A stretch of DNA of 64,000 nucleotides, taken from assembly GCA_029948255.1 (NCBI GenBank), contig JALIZF010001798.1, positions 124,001-188,000 on the forward strand. Reading direction: 5' to 3'. The position numbers and the translations under genes are program-made. Numbering within the stretch: the stretch's first letter is position 1; each line of letters starts with the position of its first letter. Below are positions 44,959 through 55,184 of this stretch, piece after piece. This DNA is from Telmatactis stephensoni (taxonomy: Eukaryota; Cnidaria; Anthozoa; Actiniaria; Isophelliidae). Under the pieces are notes generated by a model, which had not been told where the DNA came from, made no database searches, and saw only the letters and a list, made by a program, of their open reading frames with translations.

Positions 44959-47195
44959 TTAATCAGAATCTGATGGAAGAAAACTGTTTTGTTCAAAAAG
45001 GTTTTTGTCCCATTCTTGAATTTTTTTGTTTATTTCTGAATGCTCTTTTAGTATTAGAACTTGAATCTTAGCCTGTGATGCTTCATAGCGCTTGATGTAG
45101 AACCTTGATTGGGGATTCTTTGTCAATCCAGACTTAATCTTATCAAAATCATCTACCTCTTTTAACCTGCCAACAACCAATTCAATTGCCTTAGCTGTCT
45201 TGGTTTTGAGAACTCCCAGAGTGCACTGCTTTTTTCTGCTGGACATGTTGTCTTGTAAATCATGTCTTCACTTTCTCAGGAGTGTGTCATTATCATGGGC
45301 TGAATAGCTACTGTGCATGCTCAAGATTTGATTATTTGGTTTTTTATTGTTGAGTTGCTTAGTACATCTCCAGTCTTCATCATCATCACTCTTAGCTGGC
45401 TGGTCTTTATGATCCTCTTCTCTATTGCAGCTGTCATCATAGTCATCTTCATGATCTTCATTCCATATAACGTTGTCCTCTTCATTTATGTTATCATCAA
45501 GCAATCTTTCTTCATTCAAGTTGTCATCAATCAATATTTCTTCATTCAAGTTGTCATCACGCAATCTTTCTTCATTCAAGTTGTCATCAAGCAATCTTTC
45601 TTCATTCAAGTTGTCATCAAGTGATCTTTCTTCATTCATGTTATCATCAAGCGATCTTTCTTCATTCAGATCACCACCCATCTGCAAAAACCAACTTTCC
45701 ATCACTGTCATACCGCTTATACAAGGGGAGCTCTATGTTGTTATCACAGCATTTCTTCCAGCTCTCTTTCAAAAATGACAGTTCCTTATTGATTGAACTT
45801 GATCTGAAGTGATGTAAAGTGGGACCCTCAACTTTGTGGTTGGACTCTTTTGGGAAATCATAAAACCACACACCTGGACCCGGGACAAGAAAATCTGCAA
45901 TCTGCATTAAATGGGCTCGCCACTTTTTTGCCTTCTTTAGCATTACCCCTTTTTCCACAGTGATGTTGCTTAACCTCAATTTTCTTTATTTCCCTTTCTT
46001 GTACTTGTACTTCATCTATGTCTACTCTGGTAAGCTCTTCAGCTTGGACGTGCATTGGAAGCCAGGTCCTCAATGTGCCTGTTCCAGGTCTTCTTGGTAA
46101 TATCTACTATCTGATCAAAGCAACGTTCAGTTTGCTCAGTGTTGATTGAGCGAAGACAGAGAATGCGATGGATAAGGGATGCATGATCAATTATGGCATG
46201 GTAATATATACCAAAGAGCTTCCTGTAAGTTAAAGCTTTGGGAGGGCATAGTGTTCTCATGATCGCTTTGCTGTGTAGCCATGAGAGATTGTAGAGCCAA
46301 AGAATCTGCCGAGGACAGCGTTCTTCTTCGTGTGCATAAAACACCTTTGTCATCTCAATGAAAGATAGAAGAAGGTTTAAGAAATCTTGTGAGACATCTC
46401 CAAGTACTGCTGCTGTGAGTGTTAACAGAGCACGACGATAGTCTGTACCCCTGACTTTTTCTTTATCAAACATTGTTGGTGGTAATTAGCACTTTTGGGT
46501 CAGTGATATGGTGTGCGATTTCTTTGATCATATTTGAAATATGGTTCATAATGTAATGTAGAGGTTCAAAAGCCAAAACCTCATATTATTGCAAGTTCAA
46601 ATCTTCAACAGACAGATTGGCATCACTTAAAAGTAGCGGGATGTTGGTTGTTCCACGAAGTGTTTCCTGGAGTCTGTTGTTGAGATCCTTTTTATTGCCA
46701 CTTACATCTTGCTTTCTTGCCTTCAGTTCTTGAATTACTTCGGACTTTGTCAGGTTCTTGAATGGATCTACCCTTTTTATCTCTCCAAATTTACGATCAA
46801 GTACTACTCTCTTTCCTCCAGGTTTCGGTGATTTCTGTATTTTGTAAAGGTGTAGTTGTCTGCCATTGACATGTGAGAATCACACCCGGGGCAGGGGTAA
46901 TGCCCTCCTTTTTTATTGCCACTTTCGTACTCGACAGCGGGCTTGTCCCCATTCATGAGACGCATTTTGTCATGAATTTCAACACCTTCATGTCGTAATG
47001 GCCTTGACATTTCTCTGAGGCATTCATGTCTGGTGTCAACAAATCTCATTTGATCCTCTACCATCGCTCTTGCTTTGGCCAGAATATATATATGAGGCTT
47101 CTCAACTGTGGCCTGTATATCAATGTTCTTTCTTGTCTTTTCGATATATTCTGATTTTGTCAGGTGTACTGAGTAAATAAGTAGCTCCAACTGCC
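44959..47195 (-). pseudogene. Broken, apparently intronless copy of the six-exon gene family
   Basis: Segments match the protein of 12960-17427 in the same order. 47190-46804: EKPHIYILAKARA, RHEGVEIHDKMRLMNGDKPA and KKGGHYPCPGCDSH. 46780-46500: the SAP-like block. 46473-46039: PRQILWLYNLSWLHSKAI. 45979-45671: WRAHLMQIADFLVPGPGVW and TLHHFRSSS. 45711-45268: the acidic linker. 45246-44959: the C-terminal helices. There is a stop near 46804, another near 46590 and several frame changes. The N-terminal half is absent. Where the intact gene has introns before its last two exons, this copy runs on almost directly, suggesting a reverse-transcribed origin. The CKSC pair of the intact protein is replaced (KARA). 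Confidence 0.8.
45479..45668 (-). repeat. 30-bp coding repeat (NEERLLDDNL) in acidic linker
   Basis: About six copies of a 30-bp unit encoding DDNLNEERLL, with minor changes. The intact gene has a different but equally acidic duplicated stretch (EENEVMDII twice) at the corresponding place. Confidence 0.85.
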
Positions 47196-47239
47196 AAAGA
47201 GTAGTTTTCTGTAGTATAGAAGTTTGAATCTTGTCACAA

Positions 47240-47400
47240 CGTTGTCAATTTCCACTAGAACAATCAATTTCCACTAGAATGGCGTTGTCAACTTCCTTTA
47301 GAACAGCGTTGTCAACTTCCACTAGAACAGCATTGTCAACTTCCACTAGAAAAGCGTTATCAATTTCCACTAGAATAACGTTGTCAACTTCCACTAAAAC
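47240..47400. repeat. ~24-bp tandem repeat next to primer site
   Basis: About seven copies of GTTGTCAACTTCCACTAGAA with 3-5 variable bases. Read on the minus strand it gives LVEVDNA-type residues with no stop until the last unit. It lies between the primer-binding site and the pseudogene copy. Confidence 0.85.
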
Positions 47401-47402
47401 AG

Positions 47403-47420
47403 GCCCCACGTTGGGCGCCA
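47403..47420 (-). other. tRNA-Lys primer-binding site
   Basis: The minus strand reads TGGCGCCCAACGTGGGGC, the 18-nt complement of the 3' end of tRNA-Lys1,2 used as primer by many LTR elements. It starts one base after the LTR end, which marks 47422-47711 as a 5' LTR in minus orientation. Confidence 0.85.
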
Positions 47421-47421
47421 A

Positions 47422-47711
47422 TGTAACGTTACTGAGTTCTTAAATGTCCTTTATTTATTCGTCCTCAACTTTATACAATTGCAGCTTCTCTTACAATTGT
47501 CTGTTACTTTAAAGAAGGGCCTTGTTCCTGGAAGCTCTAGTGTGGTGTGTCCCAAAACAGACGTAACTTTTTGAAGCGGTCCTTTTTACATCGCTTCCAC
47601 AATCTCCAGCGTGCTTCTACTTTTCTCTCTCTCCGCATCTGTGAGTTGCCGGGCTCCTAATATGCGCTTGCCCAACCCCCCAGGGACCACTCCTACTCAC
47701 ACTCTGTTACA
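47422..47711 (-). repeat. LTR, ~290 bp
   Basis: The minus strand starts TGTAACAGAGTG and ends AACGTTACA, giving a TG...CA unit. A second partial copy is at 38066-38215. It is followed by a primer site on the low-coordinate side, so it reads as a 5' LTR. It also lies where the 3' LTR of the degraded Gypsy pol at 47827-50668 would be expected; a shared or tandem LTR is possible. Confidence 0.8.
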
Positions 47712-47721
47712 TATTTAACAC

Positions 47722-47745
47722 AGTTTTGTTCCTTTTTTGTTTTGT

Positions 47746-47777
<32 letters not shown>

Positions 47778-47778
47778 T
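47722..47778. repeat. (TTTTG)n microsatellite
   Basis: Runs of TTTTG and T-only tracts over about 55 bp. Confidence 0.9.
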
Positions 47779-47826
47779 TATTAACTATAATAATATACAA
47801 TATACTAGGAAATACAACCGTCGGTG

Positions 47827-50668
47827 CTAATAAGAAGGGATGTAAGTGCGTCCAGAGATACCATGAGGTGGGTAGTACACTGGCGATGAATGTACCTGTC
47901 GGGAGTAAGGTTGTTGGTACATTCCTCTATAATTAGGGTAATTGGTTGTTGGTGTCCCGAATGTGTTGTATGTGAGTATCTGTGGAGGTCGCCTGTCGCA
48001 GATTGGTCTACCTGGTGGTTCTACTGTAGGAGCAGGTACATCTTGCTGGTCCACATCTAACCTGGTCCAATTCAGCTGGAGCCTGCGGTTCTTCATGAAG
48101 ATCCGCTTCTGACTCATTAGGGCCAACCTCGTTCCTCGGCGTCTCTAGCTCACTTGGGAAGAACCCTCTAAACCGGTCCTCTTCTTCTTCAAATAAGTCA
48201 TTATCTGCTAGGACCTGCTGTGCATTTTGCTCTGGTTGATGTTGTCATTGGTTTACATGTCGTGGTCCTTCTTGAAGTTAAATGTGATCCAAAGGTAGTG
48301 AGTTGCATGGAAGAAGTAGATTCCTGTGTAGTACTCTCCTTTTACCATCAACCGGGTGTCCTTTTGGTCTCACGACGTATACTGGAATTCCCTCTCTCTT
48401 CTGTACTACAACGTGGACCTTGTCCTCCCAATGAGATCTCTGTTTTCCTGGCCCTCCACGCTCTGAAAGATTCCAGACTAAGACACGGTCACCGGCAACG
48501 GCTCCGTATAGTGAACTTTCTTGTCATGGTCTTTTGTCACTCTAGAGGTAGATAGGTCAGCATTCTTTAGAGCCTTCTGATATGCTTCTTGCATTGCCGT
48601 ATGCCACTTCTTTGCAAACTCGGTGTAGCTAGATGTCCCCTTTCCATTTGATGTTCCGAAGATGATGTCAATCGGAAGTCGTGGTGTACACCCAAACATT
48701 AAATAAAATGGTGAGTAGCCAGTTGAGCTATTCCTTGTGCAGTTATATGCGTGCACCACTTTATTCAATGAGTCTTTCCATTGCCCTTCCGATGTGTTCT
48801 CAACATTGAAAATAGGGTTCTGTTAAACCATTCGGCTTTCCCATTGCCTTGTGTGTAATATGGGATCGTTCTTAACCCAGTTGTTCCGGAGAGGCGCTGA
48901 AGCTGCTGGAACAGTTTGTTTTCCTTTCCCTGGTCATGCAGGATTGCACCCAGAAATCCAAATCGGCAGACTTGTTTCTAGTGGCATAAGCTTGCGCAAA
49001 GCGGGTGAAGTGGTTGACGATTACCAGTATATATTCATAACCGCCTGCACTGCATTCCAAGTGTAGATAGTCAATAGATACCACTTCAAAAGGTGCAGAT
49101 GTTGTTACCGGTTGTAGGGGTGTGCGTGTCTCTTTGTTGGGTTTTCTTTGCTTCAGACATTCACATATGTGACAGACAAAGTGTGTGACGTCTCTTTCTA
49201 TGTTCGCCCAAAAAATCCGTTTGAGTGCTAGATGTACAACCCTCTCCGCTCCAAGATGTCCCATGTCTTTATGGAGTTCTTTATAAACCAAGGTTTGATA
49301 CTGTTTTGGAAGGACAAGCTGTTTGTACTCTGCGCTATTTCGACGTAGCAGTCCAAAGTTGTCTATGTGTAGCTTGCCCCAATGTCGCAGTAAGGATCTT
49401 GTTTGTGGTTGTTCTCTCCTCATCTCCCTTACTGTTAGGCGACACGACTTCATGGCTAGAACACGTCCTATTGCTGGGTCTTGTCGTTGTACTTCCAGGA
49501 TTGCCGCTTTGGAGAGACCATTGATTGTCATTCCACTCAACATTCCATCACCAGGCGTAATCACACTCCCACTCACTGTTGATATCCAGACAGCATCACC
49601 GTGCATTTGTGCATTGAGTCCACTGATAACCGCTGAAATGTCCTCTGTTGTTGTCTCATTGGTGCAAGAGTCCATGTAGGTATCGATGTCGAGAGGCATT
49701 TGTGACAAAGCGTCTGCGTCACCTGTTAGCGCTACCTGGTCGGCACTTAATTGAGAACCTGAAATCAGCAAGTTCTGCTACCCATCATTGACCAGTTGCG
49801 TTGAGTTTAGCTGTCGACAAAGCATATGTGAGTGGATTATTGTCCGCATAAAATGTGGCACTGTAAGTAGAGGTATTTGCAAAAGTGATTGCAAACGGCC
49901 CATTTTAAGGCTAGGAACTCCAGTTTTTCAGCATGTAAGTTGTAATTCTTTTCGGCTTTTGTCAACGCACGTGAACCATACCCTATGACTCGCATTATTC
50001 CATCCTGTCTCTGGTATAGGACAGTGCCCAATCCTTCCTGCTTGTTGTAATCTGGGTAGCCAAGTATAGGTGGTGTAGTTAAACAATCAAGCAATTTCTC
50101 TAGAGTTTCCTGGTGCTTGCGCTCCCATGTGATTGGTTGAGAGTATGGGACGTTTGCTCTACTCTGATTTCCACGCCGAAAGGTTCTTTTACATTGCTGT
50201 GATACATTCTCATCATTGCGCACTTGCAACAGTTCAAAGAGTGGGCTCAGCAATTCGTGAAAAATCCTGTATATACCGTCGATAGTAGCCGATCAGTCCC
50301 AGGAGTTTTCTGACATCACGAACTGTCTTAGGTGTTGAATTTTTCAGAGCTGCCACTGCAGTGACATTGGCTGGATCGAGTCTGTACCCTTCTGCCAAAA
50401 CAATTTGTCCTAAAAAGCGAACTTCTCTTTGGAATAGCTTGCACTTTGTAGTTTTTAGTTTTATGCCATGTGATCTTAAGCAACGCAGGACTTGTCGGAT
50501 GTGTTGGACATGGTCTTCGAAGGTTTTACTGTACACTATGACGTCGTCTATGTAGGGCATGCAACAGTCATCTCTCATATCGTTCAAACAACCTTCCATG
50601 AATCTTTGGAACTCAGCTGGTGTGTTCATTAGACCAAATGGGATTCGTTTCCATTCATAAAGGCCCCA
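47827..50668 (-). pseudogene. Degraded Ty3/Gypsy pol (RT, RNase H, integrase)
   Basis: From high to low coordinates: truncated reverse transcriptase ([49 protein letters not shown]); RNase H (YGSRALTKAEKNYNLHAEKLEF); integrase HHCC finger (HKDMGHLGAERVVH then CHICECLK) and core aspartate (VVSIDYLHLE); integrase C-terminal part ([20 protein letters not shown]); and a tail to 47827. The frame changes at about 50250, 49840, 48880, 48480 and 48130. The N-terminal half of the reverse transcriptase is replaced at 50668 by a tandem repeat, so the element is both truncated and frameshifted. Confidence 0.85.
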
Positions 50669-50785
50669 TGGGGCGCTAATTTCATCATCATGGCACTAAT
50701 TTCATGGCAGTCATTTCACGGTGGTAATTTCGTGGCGCTAATTTCATGGCGCTAATTTTTGTGGCGCTAATTTCATCGGCATCCC
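50667..50785. repeat. ~17-bp tandem repeat (GGCGCTAATTTCATGG)
   Basis: About seven variable copies. The array begins exactly where homology to Gypsy reverse transcriptase stops. Confidence 0.8.
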
Positions 50786-52199
50786 ACTTTAAAAATCTTG
50801 GCTTTTCATCGTAAGTTGTCATTCACATAAAATGATAAATATAAAACATAATATATGCGCACAATATAGCGGGAATTCAGATGTTACATTCTTGTAAAAC
50901 ATCATACAGTAACGTCTTACCAGCAAAATGGACCTGGCCATTTGAAAATGCAAGGAACAACACTGGGTATCCAGATTTGCTATGCCATTTTTCTAGCTGT
51001 AATTATTTTTGTTAAGAAAAATATATTAGCAAACCCAAAACACACACACGACACACAGCAGTGTAGGTTTTCATTTGCTAGATACTGAAAACATTCATCC
51101 TCATCACAAACTGGTGAGGAATTAAGGCATTATTCATACAAGAGGAATAGATTCTCAACAACTATAAAGATGCTGTGTATATGCCTGTTCCAAATAACTT
51201 TGACGATCTTCAATCTGAAATCTGAATTACTTTTGCATTTTGAGATTTATATAAGAAAAAGCACGATTCTCACTCAAACTACATTGTTCAGCTTTGTGTA
51301 TATAAAAAATTTTGCTACGAGTTATTTGGTTTACATGTCAGATTCAGATATAATAATAATAATAATAATAATAACTGTATTAACGTCTCTATTCTTATAG
51401 CCGGGAACAGGTGCCCTACTAATCGGGGAGACAAAAAGTTATCAGATCAGTTCAGATTGCAGATCGTCAAAGTTTTTTGAAACAGGTGTATACACCTATT
51501 TTAAATAAAAGGCACCTGAAAGGTACATGATTCTACTGCAGAAGTGTTATAGAAATATTTTTGACAATTAATGTGAATTGCATTGAAAAGAAAAACATGA
51601 AGAGTGATGAAGAATTTTATGGAGTTGGACAGGGCAGTTTGCTATTACCTCGAATGTCTTTCGGAAACATTCAGAAAAACTTGATAATTGCTATTTTTAT
51701 TAACAATTTTGCTTTCCATTTTGGTATTGACTTTAGCATTAGTAAGTGAAGTTCTTTAGTGTATAAGGTCAGAGCAATCTGAGTAATTGTATGGGATTTT
51801 TGTGGTTTTAAAACTACTTTTCGGGCTAGAAACCAACAACGTTAATTGAAAAAAATACGCAAGAATGATTGTTAAGCTAATCAATATATTGCGAATTGGG
51901 TCTGTGTTTGAGAACTGGCGGAAATTAATCTCGTGATTTTATTGAAAAACTTCAAACTTTCCAATGAATAATGATTTTCTTATTTATCCCATAGCATAGA
52001 AAATACAGCCAATCAGAAAGCAGGAAAGCAATTGTCTCTTCCCACGATACAATGTGGCAACCGTCTGTATTTTCTATGGTTTGGAATAGAATAGTTATAC
52101 AATACTTTCTCGTGACATACTGTGGATATCCCTGTAAGATTCCAGCACAAATAAAATGGTTTCAACGCATTTAAGCTTTATTCTTGCTCACAAATAACT
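50786..52199. other. No gene seen; (ATA)n microsatellite
   Basis: A (TAA)n run at about 51346-51374. Otherwise AT-rich, without supported frames. Confidence 0.5.
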
Positions 52200-52727
52200 C
52201 ACCAACTCTCGTACAAAACCCACATGCCATTCTCAAAAATTTTAGAAAGTTTCTTTTCTTTTCTTTGTTTCAGCAGTACTCTGTCTCCTCGGGCTATGTC
52301 ATTCTCGTTTACTCTTGCCTAGCATTTGCATAGTCTGCTCTCTTTTGCTTGGTTTCAGAATCTTTGTCTCGTGCTTCACTGCACATGTGGGTTGATACGT
52401 TCTCTTCTAACTGTGGTAATTTAGACTTCATTTCTCTGTTAAACAGTAGTTTAGCTGGAGTGCTGCCTGTGCTACTGTGTGGAGTGGTTCTGTAGGCCAT
52501 TAGGAATTTCCTCAGTTCAGCCATCATGTCTTTCTTTTCTGTGTGAGCAATCTTCAGGATTTTTAGTATACTCCAGTTTTGCCTTTCCACTTCACCATTT
52601 GCCTTAGGTCATAGAGGTGTAGAGGTCCTGTGACCTACTCCATTTTCCATCAGGCATGATTCAAATTGCTCTGACACAAACTGAGGTCCGTTGTCTGTGT
52701 TCAGGGTTACTGGAAGACCATGAGTAC
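52200..52727 (-). pseudogene. Gypsy integrase fragment
   Basis: The minus strand reads TLNTDNGPQFVSEQFESCLM (second catalytic Asp of the integrase core), a stop codon, then ANGEVERQN (catalytic Glu), FLMAYRTTPHSSTGSTPAKL and a C-terminal block IARGDRVLLKQRKEKK. One nonsense codon at about 52609 and truncation at 52727, where an unrelated LTR begins, show it is dead. Confidence 0.8.
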
Positions 52728-52923
52728 TGTTGAAACACGATTGAGGCCGATTCTGAATCTTTATTCAGGAAAAACCTCTTGCCAAGTTTACAACATGACA
52801 GTCACGAACTGAATTAATAACCGCTGACCATTTGTAACAACTAAATACACAGGAAACCCAAAACTAATATGATAATTCTAAATAATATAAATGTTCAAGT
52901 TCAAGTATGTATAAATCATCACA
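52728..52923 (-). repeat. LTR (~196 bp) with adjacent polypurine tract
   Basis: The minus strand begins TGTGATGATTTATAC and ends GTGTTTCAACA (TG...CA). The purine run AGGAGGGGGAGGA (52936-52924) immediately precedes it, so this is a 3' LTR. It probably belongs to the Gypsy C-terminal fragment at 53095-53420 and abuts the older integrase fragment, indicating nested insertion. Confidence 0.7.
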
Positions 52924-53094
52924 TCCTCCCCCTCCTAAATGTTGAGCCTGCCAACAGGGTGTCGAGCACGTCCAGATCGCCTTGGAACCGTGGCAGGTTC
53001 TTCACTTTGTATCACCCATTATCTGTATTGGGGCTGCCTGCACATTGTTCGGTCAGTAAGTAAGTTTAAAGAGGGTAACACTTAAAAGTGATTA

Positions 53095-53420
53095 CACTTA
53101 TAAACATGTGGCCCTCAGAGTCAGCTTTTCCTTGTCTGGAGTGAGCTCTGCAGGAGGCTTCTGTTGGCAAGGGTGTTGGTGTATCTGTCATCTCAGGTGA
53201 CTGCTGTCCTCTGGGAGCCATATTTCTTGTAGACACGGTTGTGCCACGGCCATCAGCATAGCTGATATGAGCATAGTGGGGGGTTGCTTGAACATCCACC
53301 AATGGGTCTGTTTTGCTGCAATGAACCTTATACTTAACGGAGATAGGACCAGGGGTAGTCAACCAAGAAGGGATGGAGCTTCCAGTGTAGGATCGGCATG
53401 TGAACCCAAGAAAACAGTAC
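53095..53420 (-). pseudogene. Gypsy polyprotein C-terminal fragment
   Basis: The frame contains PSWLTTPGPISVKYKV and HYAHISYADGRGTTVSTRN, which resemble the extreme C-terminus of Gypsy integrases (an NGRxTTVSxRD-type motif). The frame ends at about 53066, about 140 bp before the LTR. The rest of the element is missing upstream, replaced by repeats and the DIRS relic. Confidence 0.5.
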
Positions 53421-53516
53421 ACAAGAGAGAACAAATGGAGTGTAGCACAGGGAGAACGTTCTGCCAGTGCTATATTGGTAGAGACTTGGACTTCAGACAC
53501 ATGGTAACTGCCTTCC

Positions 53517-53845
53517 AGATAGCATACTATTCACGGCAGTCCCTTTCACGCTCGCTCAATAAGAAATGGAAATATGCGGCCATGCTTATGAGAGTTGAAA
53601 GTGACAAAAGGGGAGGGATGGGAGGGGAAAAAGTAACAACGGGAAGCACAAGGGAAAAACAAGCGCAGAAGGAGAGAGAATTGCCAAGGCTGACCTACTG
53701 CCGATCCAGTCTAACACGAACTGGGCAGAAATGAGATGCTCAGCTCTTATTTATACTCGCTCTGTAAGGGACTGGCGCAAATAGCATACTATTCACGGCA
53801 GTCCCTTTCACTGCTCACTCAATAAGAAATGGAAATATGCGACCG
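53517..53845. repeat. ~66-bp direct repeat pair
   Basis: AGCATACTATTCACGGCAGT through AATAAGAAATGGAAATATGC occurs at 53519-53582 and 53781-53845, differing at a few bases. The pair borders the low-coordinate (3') end of the DIRS relic and may be part of its terminal repeats. Confidence 0.85.
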
Positions 53846-53871
53846 GCATGAAATGTTTTACGTTTAATAGA

Positions 53872-54718
53872 TCAATAGCAACAACCCAAAAATGTCTCAA
53901 CACTCAAAAACGCCCAAAACGAAAAGCCAAAACTCAAGAGTACTTTAGGGAAGGCAGTAGTTAACTGGCTTAGACGATTCAGGTCAGCATACAAAGAAGA
54001 CGAAGACTCTACTGAAGGATCTTGATGCGAGAGAAGCTCTGAAGGGCCGCCAGGGCGAAGGACTTGAGCAACTTTCATGTAGTGTCAAGCTGTAGGGGCA
54101 TGGCGCCAACCAATGTGGTCCAAGATGTCAGCTAATTGGCTGCCAGAAAGAGCTAAAGTGAAAACAACTCCGGCTCGGAAGCTGTGCAAGGTTTCACCCT
54201 CATAAATTTGAGCCTCTTCGAGATGACCACGAAGACCAGACTGCAGGGCAGAGGTAGAAATCTGTTTATGCTTGTATCTTTCCTGCCGGGCTAAGGGGTC
54301 GAAACAAGAATCCAGTGGACAAATCAATGCCAAGAATAGAGGAAACTTTTACGTACCGTTCTATGGCATTAACGGGGCATAGAGATGAGTCAGAATGACA
54401 GCGAATGCCAAAAACATTGGAAGAACCATCTCTTAAGGTCTTTCCCCATACATGGTTGAACAGAAAACCTTGGTTATCCAGGAAATGCATTATTTTCAAA
54501 AGGCATTTGAAAAATGCATCATCCCTCGCACACGCAAATATAGACACAGCTGATATTCCTGACATTTTCCTGCAGATATGGCGAGACAACTGGATCAGCT
54601 TTCGGCATGAAGAGGGGAGTGGCCTCCTTAGGAGTAACTGAAGCCTGGAGCTGTTTTCCCTCGGGAGTCTTTCCATGCTAAAAAAACGACAAATATCCTT
54701 GGTGGAGGCACAAAACAA
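53872..54718 (-). pseudogene. Tyrosine recombinase of DIRS relic
   Basis: Two overlapping frames carry SRHICRKMSGISAVSIFACA, CPVNAIERYVKVSSILGIDL and then LHSFRAGVVFTLALSGSQLA (the HxxR box) followed by ILDHIGW. The final tyrosine box (HYMKVAQVL) lies beyond a TGA near 54084. The frame changes near 54300. The enzyme family integrates circular or linear cDNA by site-specific recombination in place of a DDE integrase. Confidence 0.75.
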
Positions 54719-55184
54719 AGTCTTGTTGCCAGGGAGGGACGATAAAAAACCCTCAAACTCTTTTCTTATAGAAGCTTTCGCGTGTAAGCAGAAGACATTG
54801 AAACCGCTTGAAGCTCTTGGTGCCCACTATCTAGAGCCGCCAAGTCTGGACCAACAGACAAGGGGGATGAAGCTTGAACTATAGGCCTTTGAAAACCACA
54901 CATTTGACAGAACCTGATATCGTGGTCATTGGCGTGGCTGCACAGCCAGACACTGCACAGCCAGAACGAAGAGATGCACAACAGGATGAAGGCCCTGCAA
55001 AAATAAGGAAAACAATATGGGGGTGAAGAGGAGCCCAAACTCCCAAACCTAAAACAACATCAAATAACAGTGAGAATTACATGGCAAGATTACAATAGCA
55101 AAATAGTTGGCTCAAACGAAACATGTGGCAAGTGTCAAAGAAGAAAAGCACAACTTAAAGCAGTTCAAACCAAACTCTTCTCAA

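Noticed and set aside
45313..45778. Hydrophobic plus-strand frames (FFIQVVI repeats)
   Set aside because: Antisense reading of the 30-bp acidic repeat of the minus-strand pseudogene.
47422..50668. Reading the LTR at 47422-47711 simply as the 3' LTR of the degraded Gypsy pol
   Set aside because: A primer-binding site follows it immediately on the low-coordinate side, which fits a 5' LTR. A shared or tandem LTR remains possible, so the point is left open.
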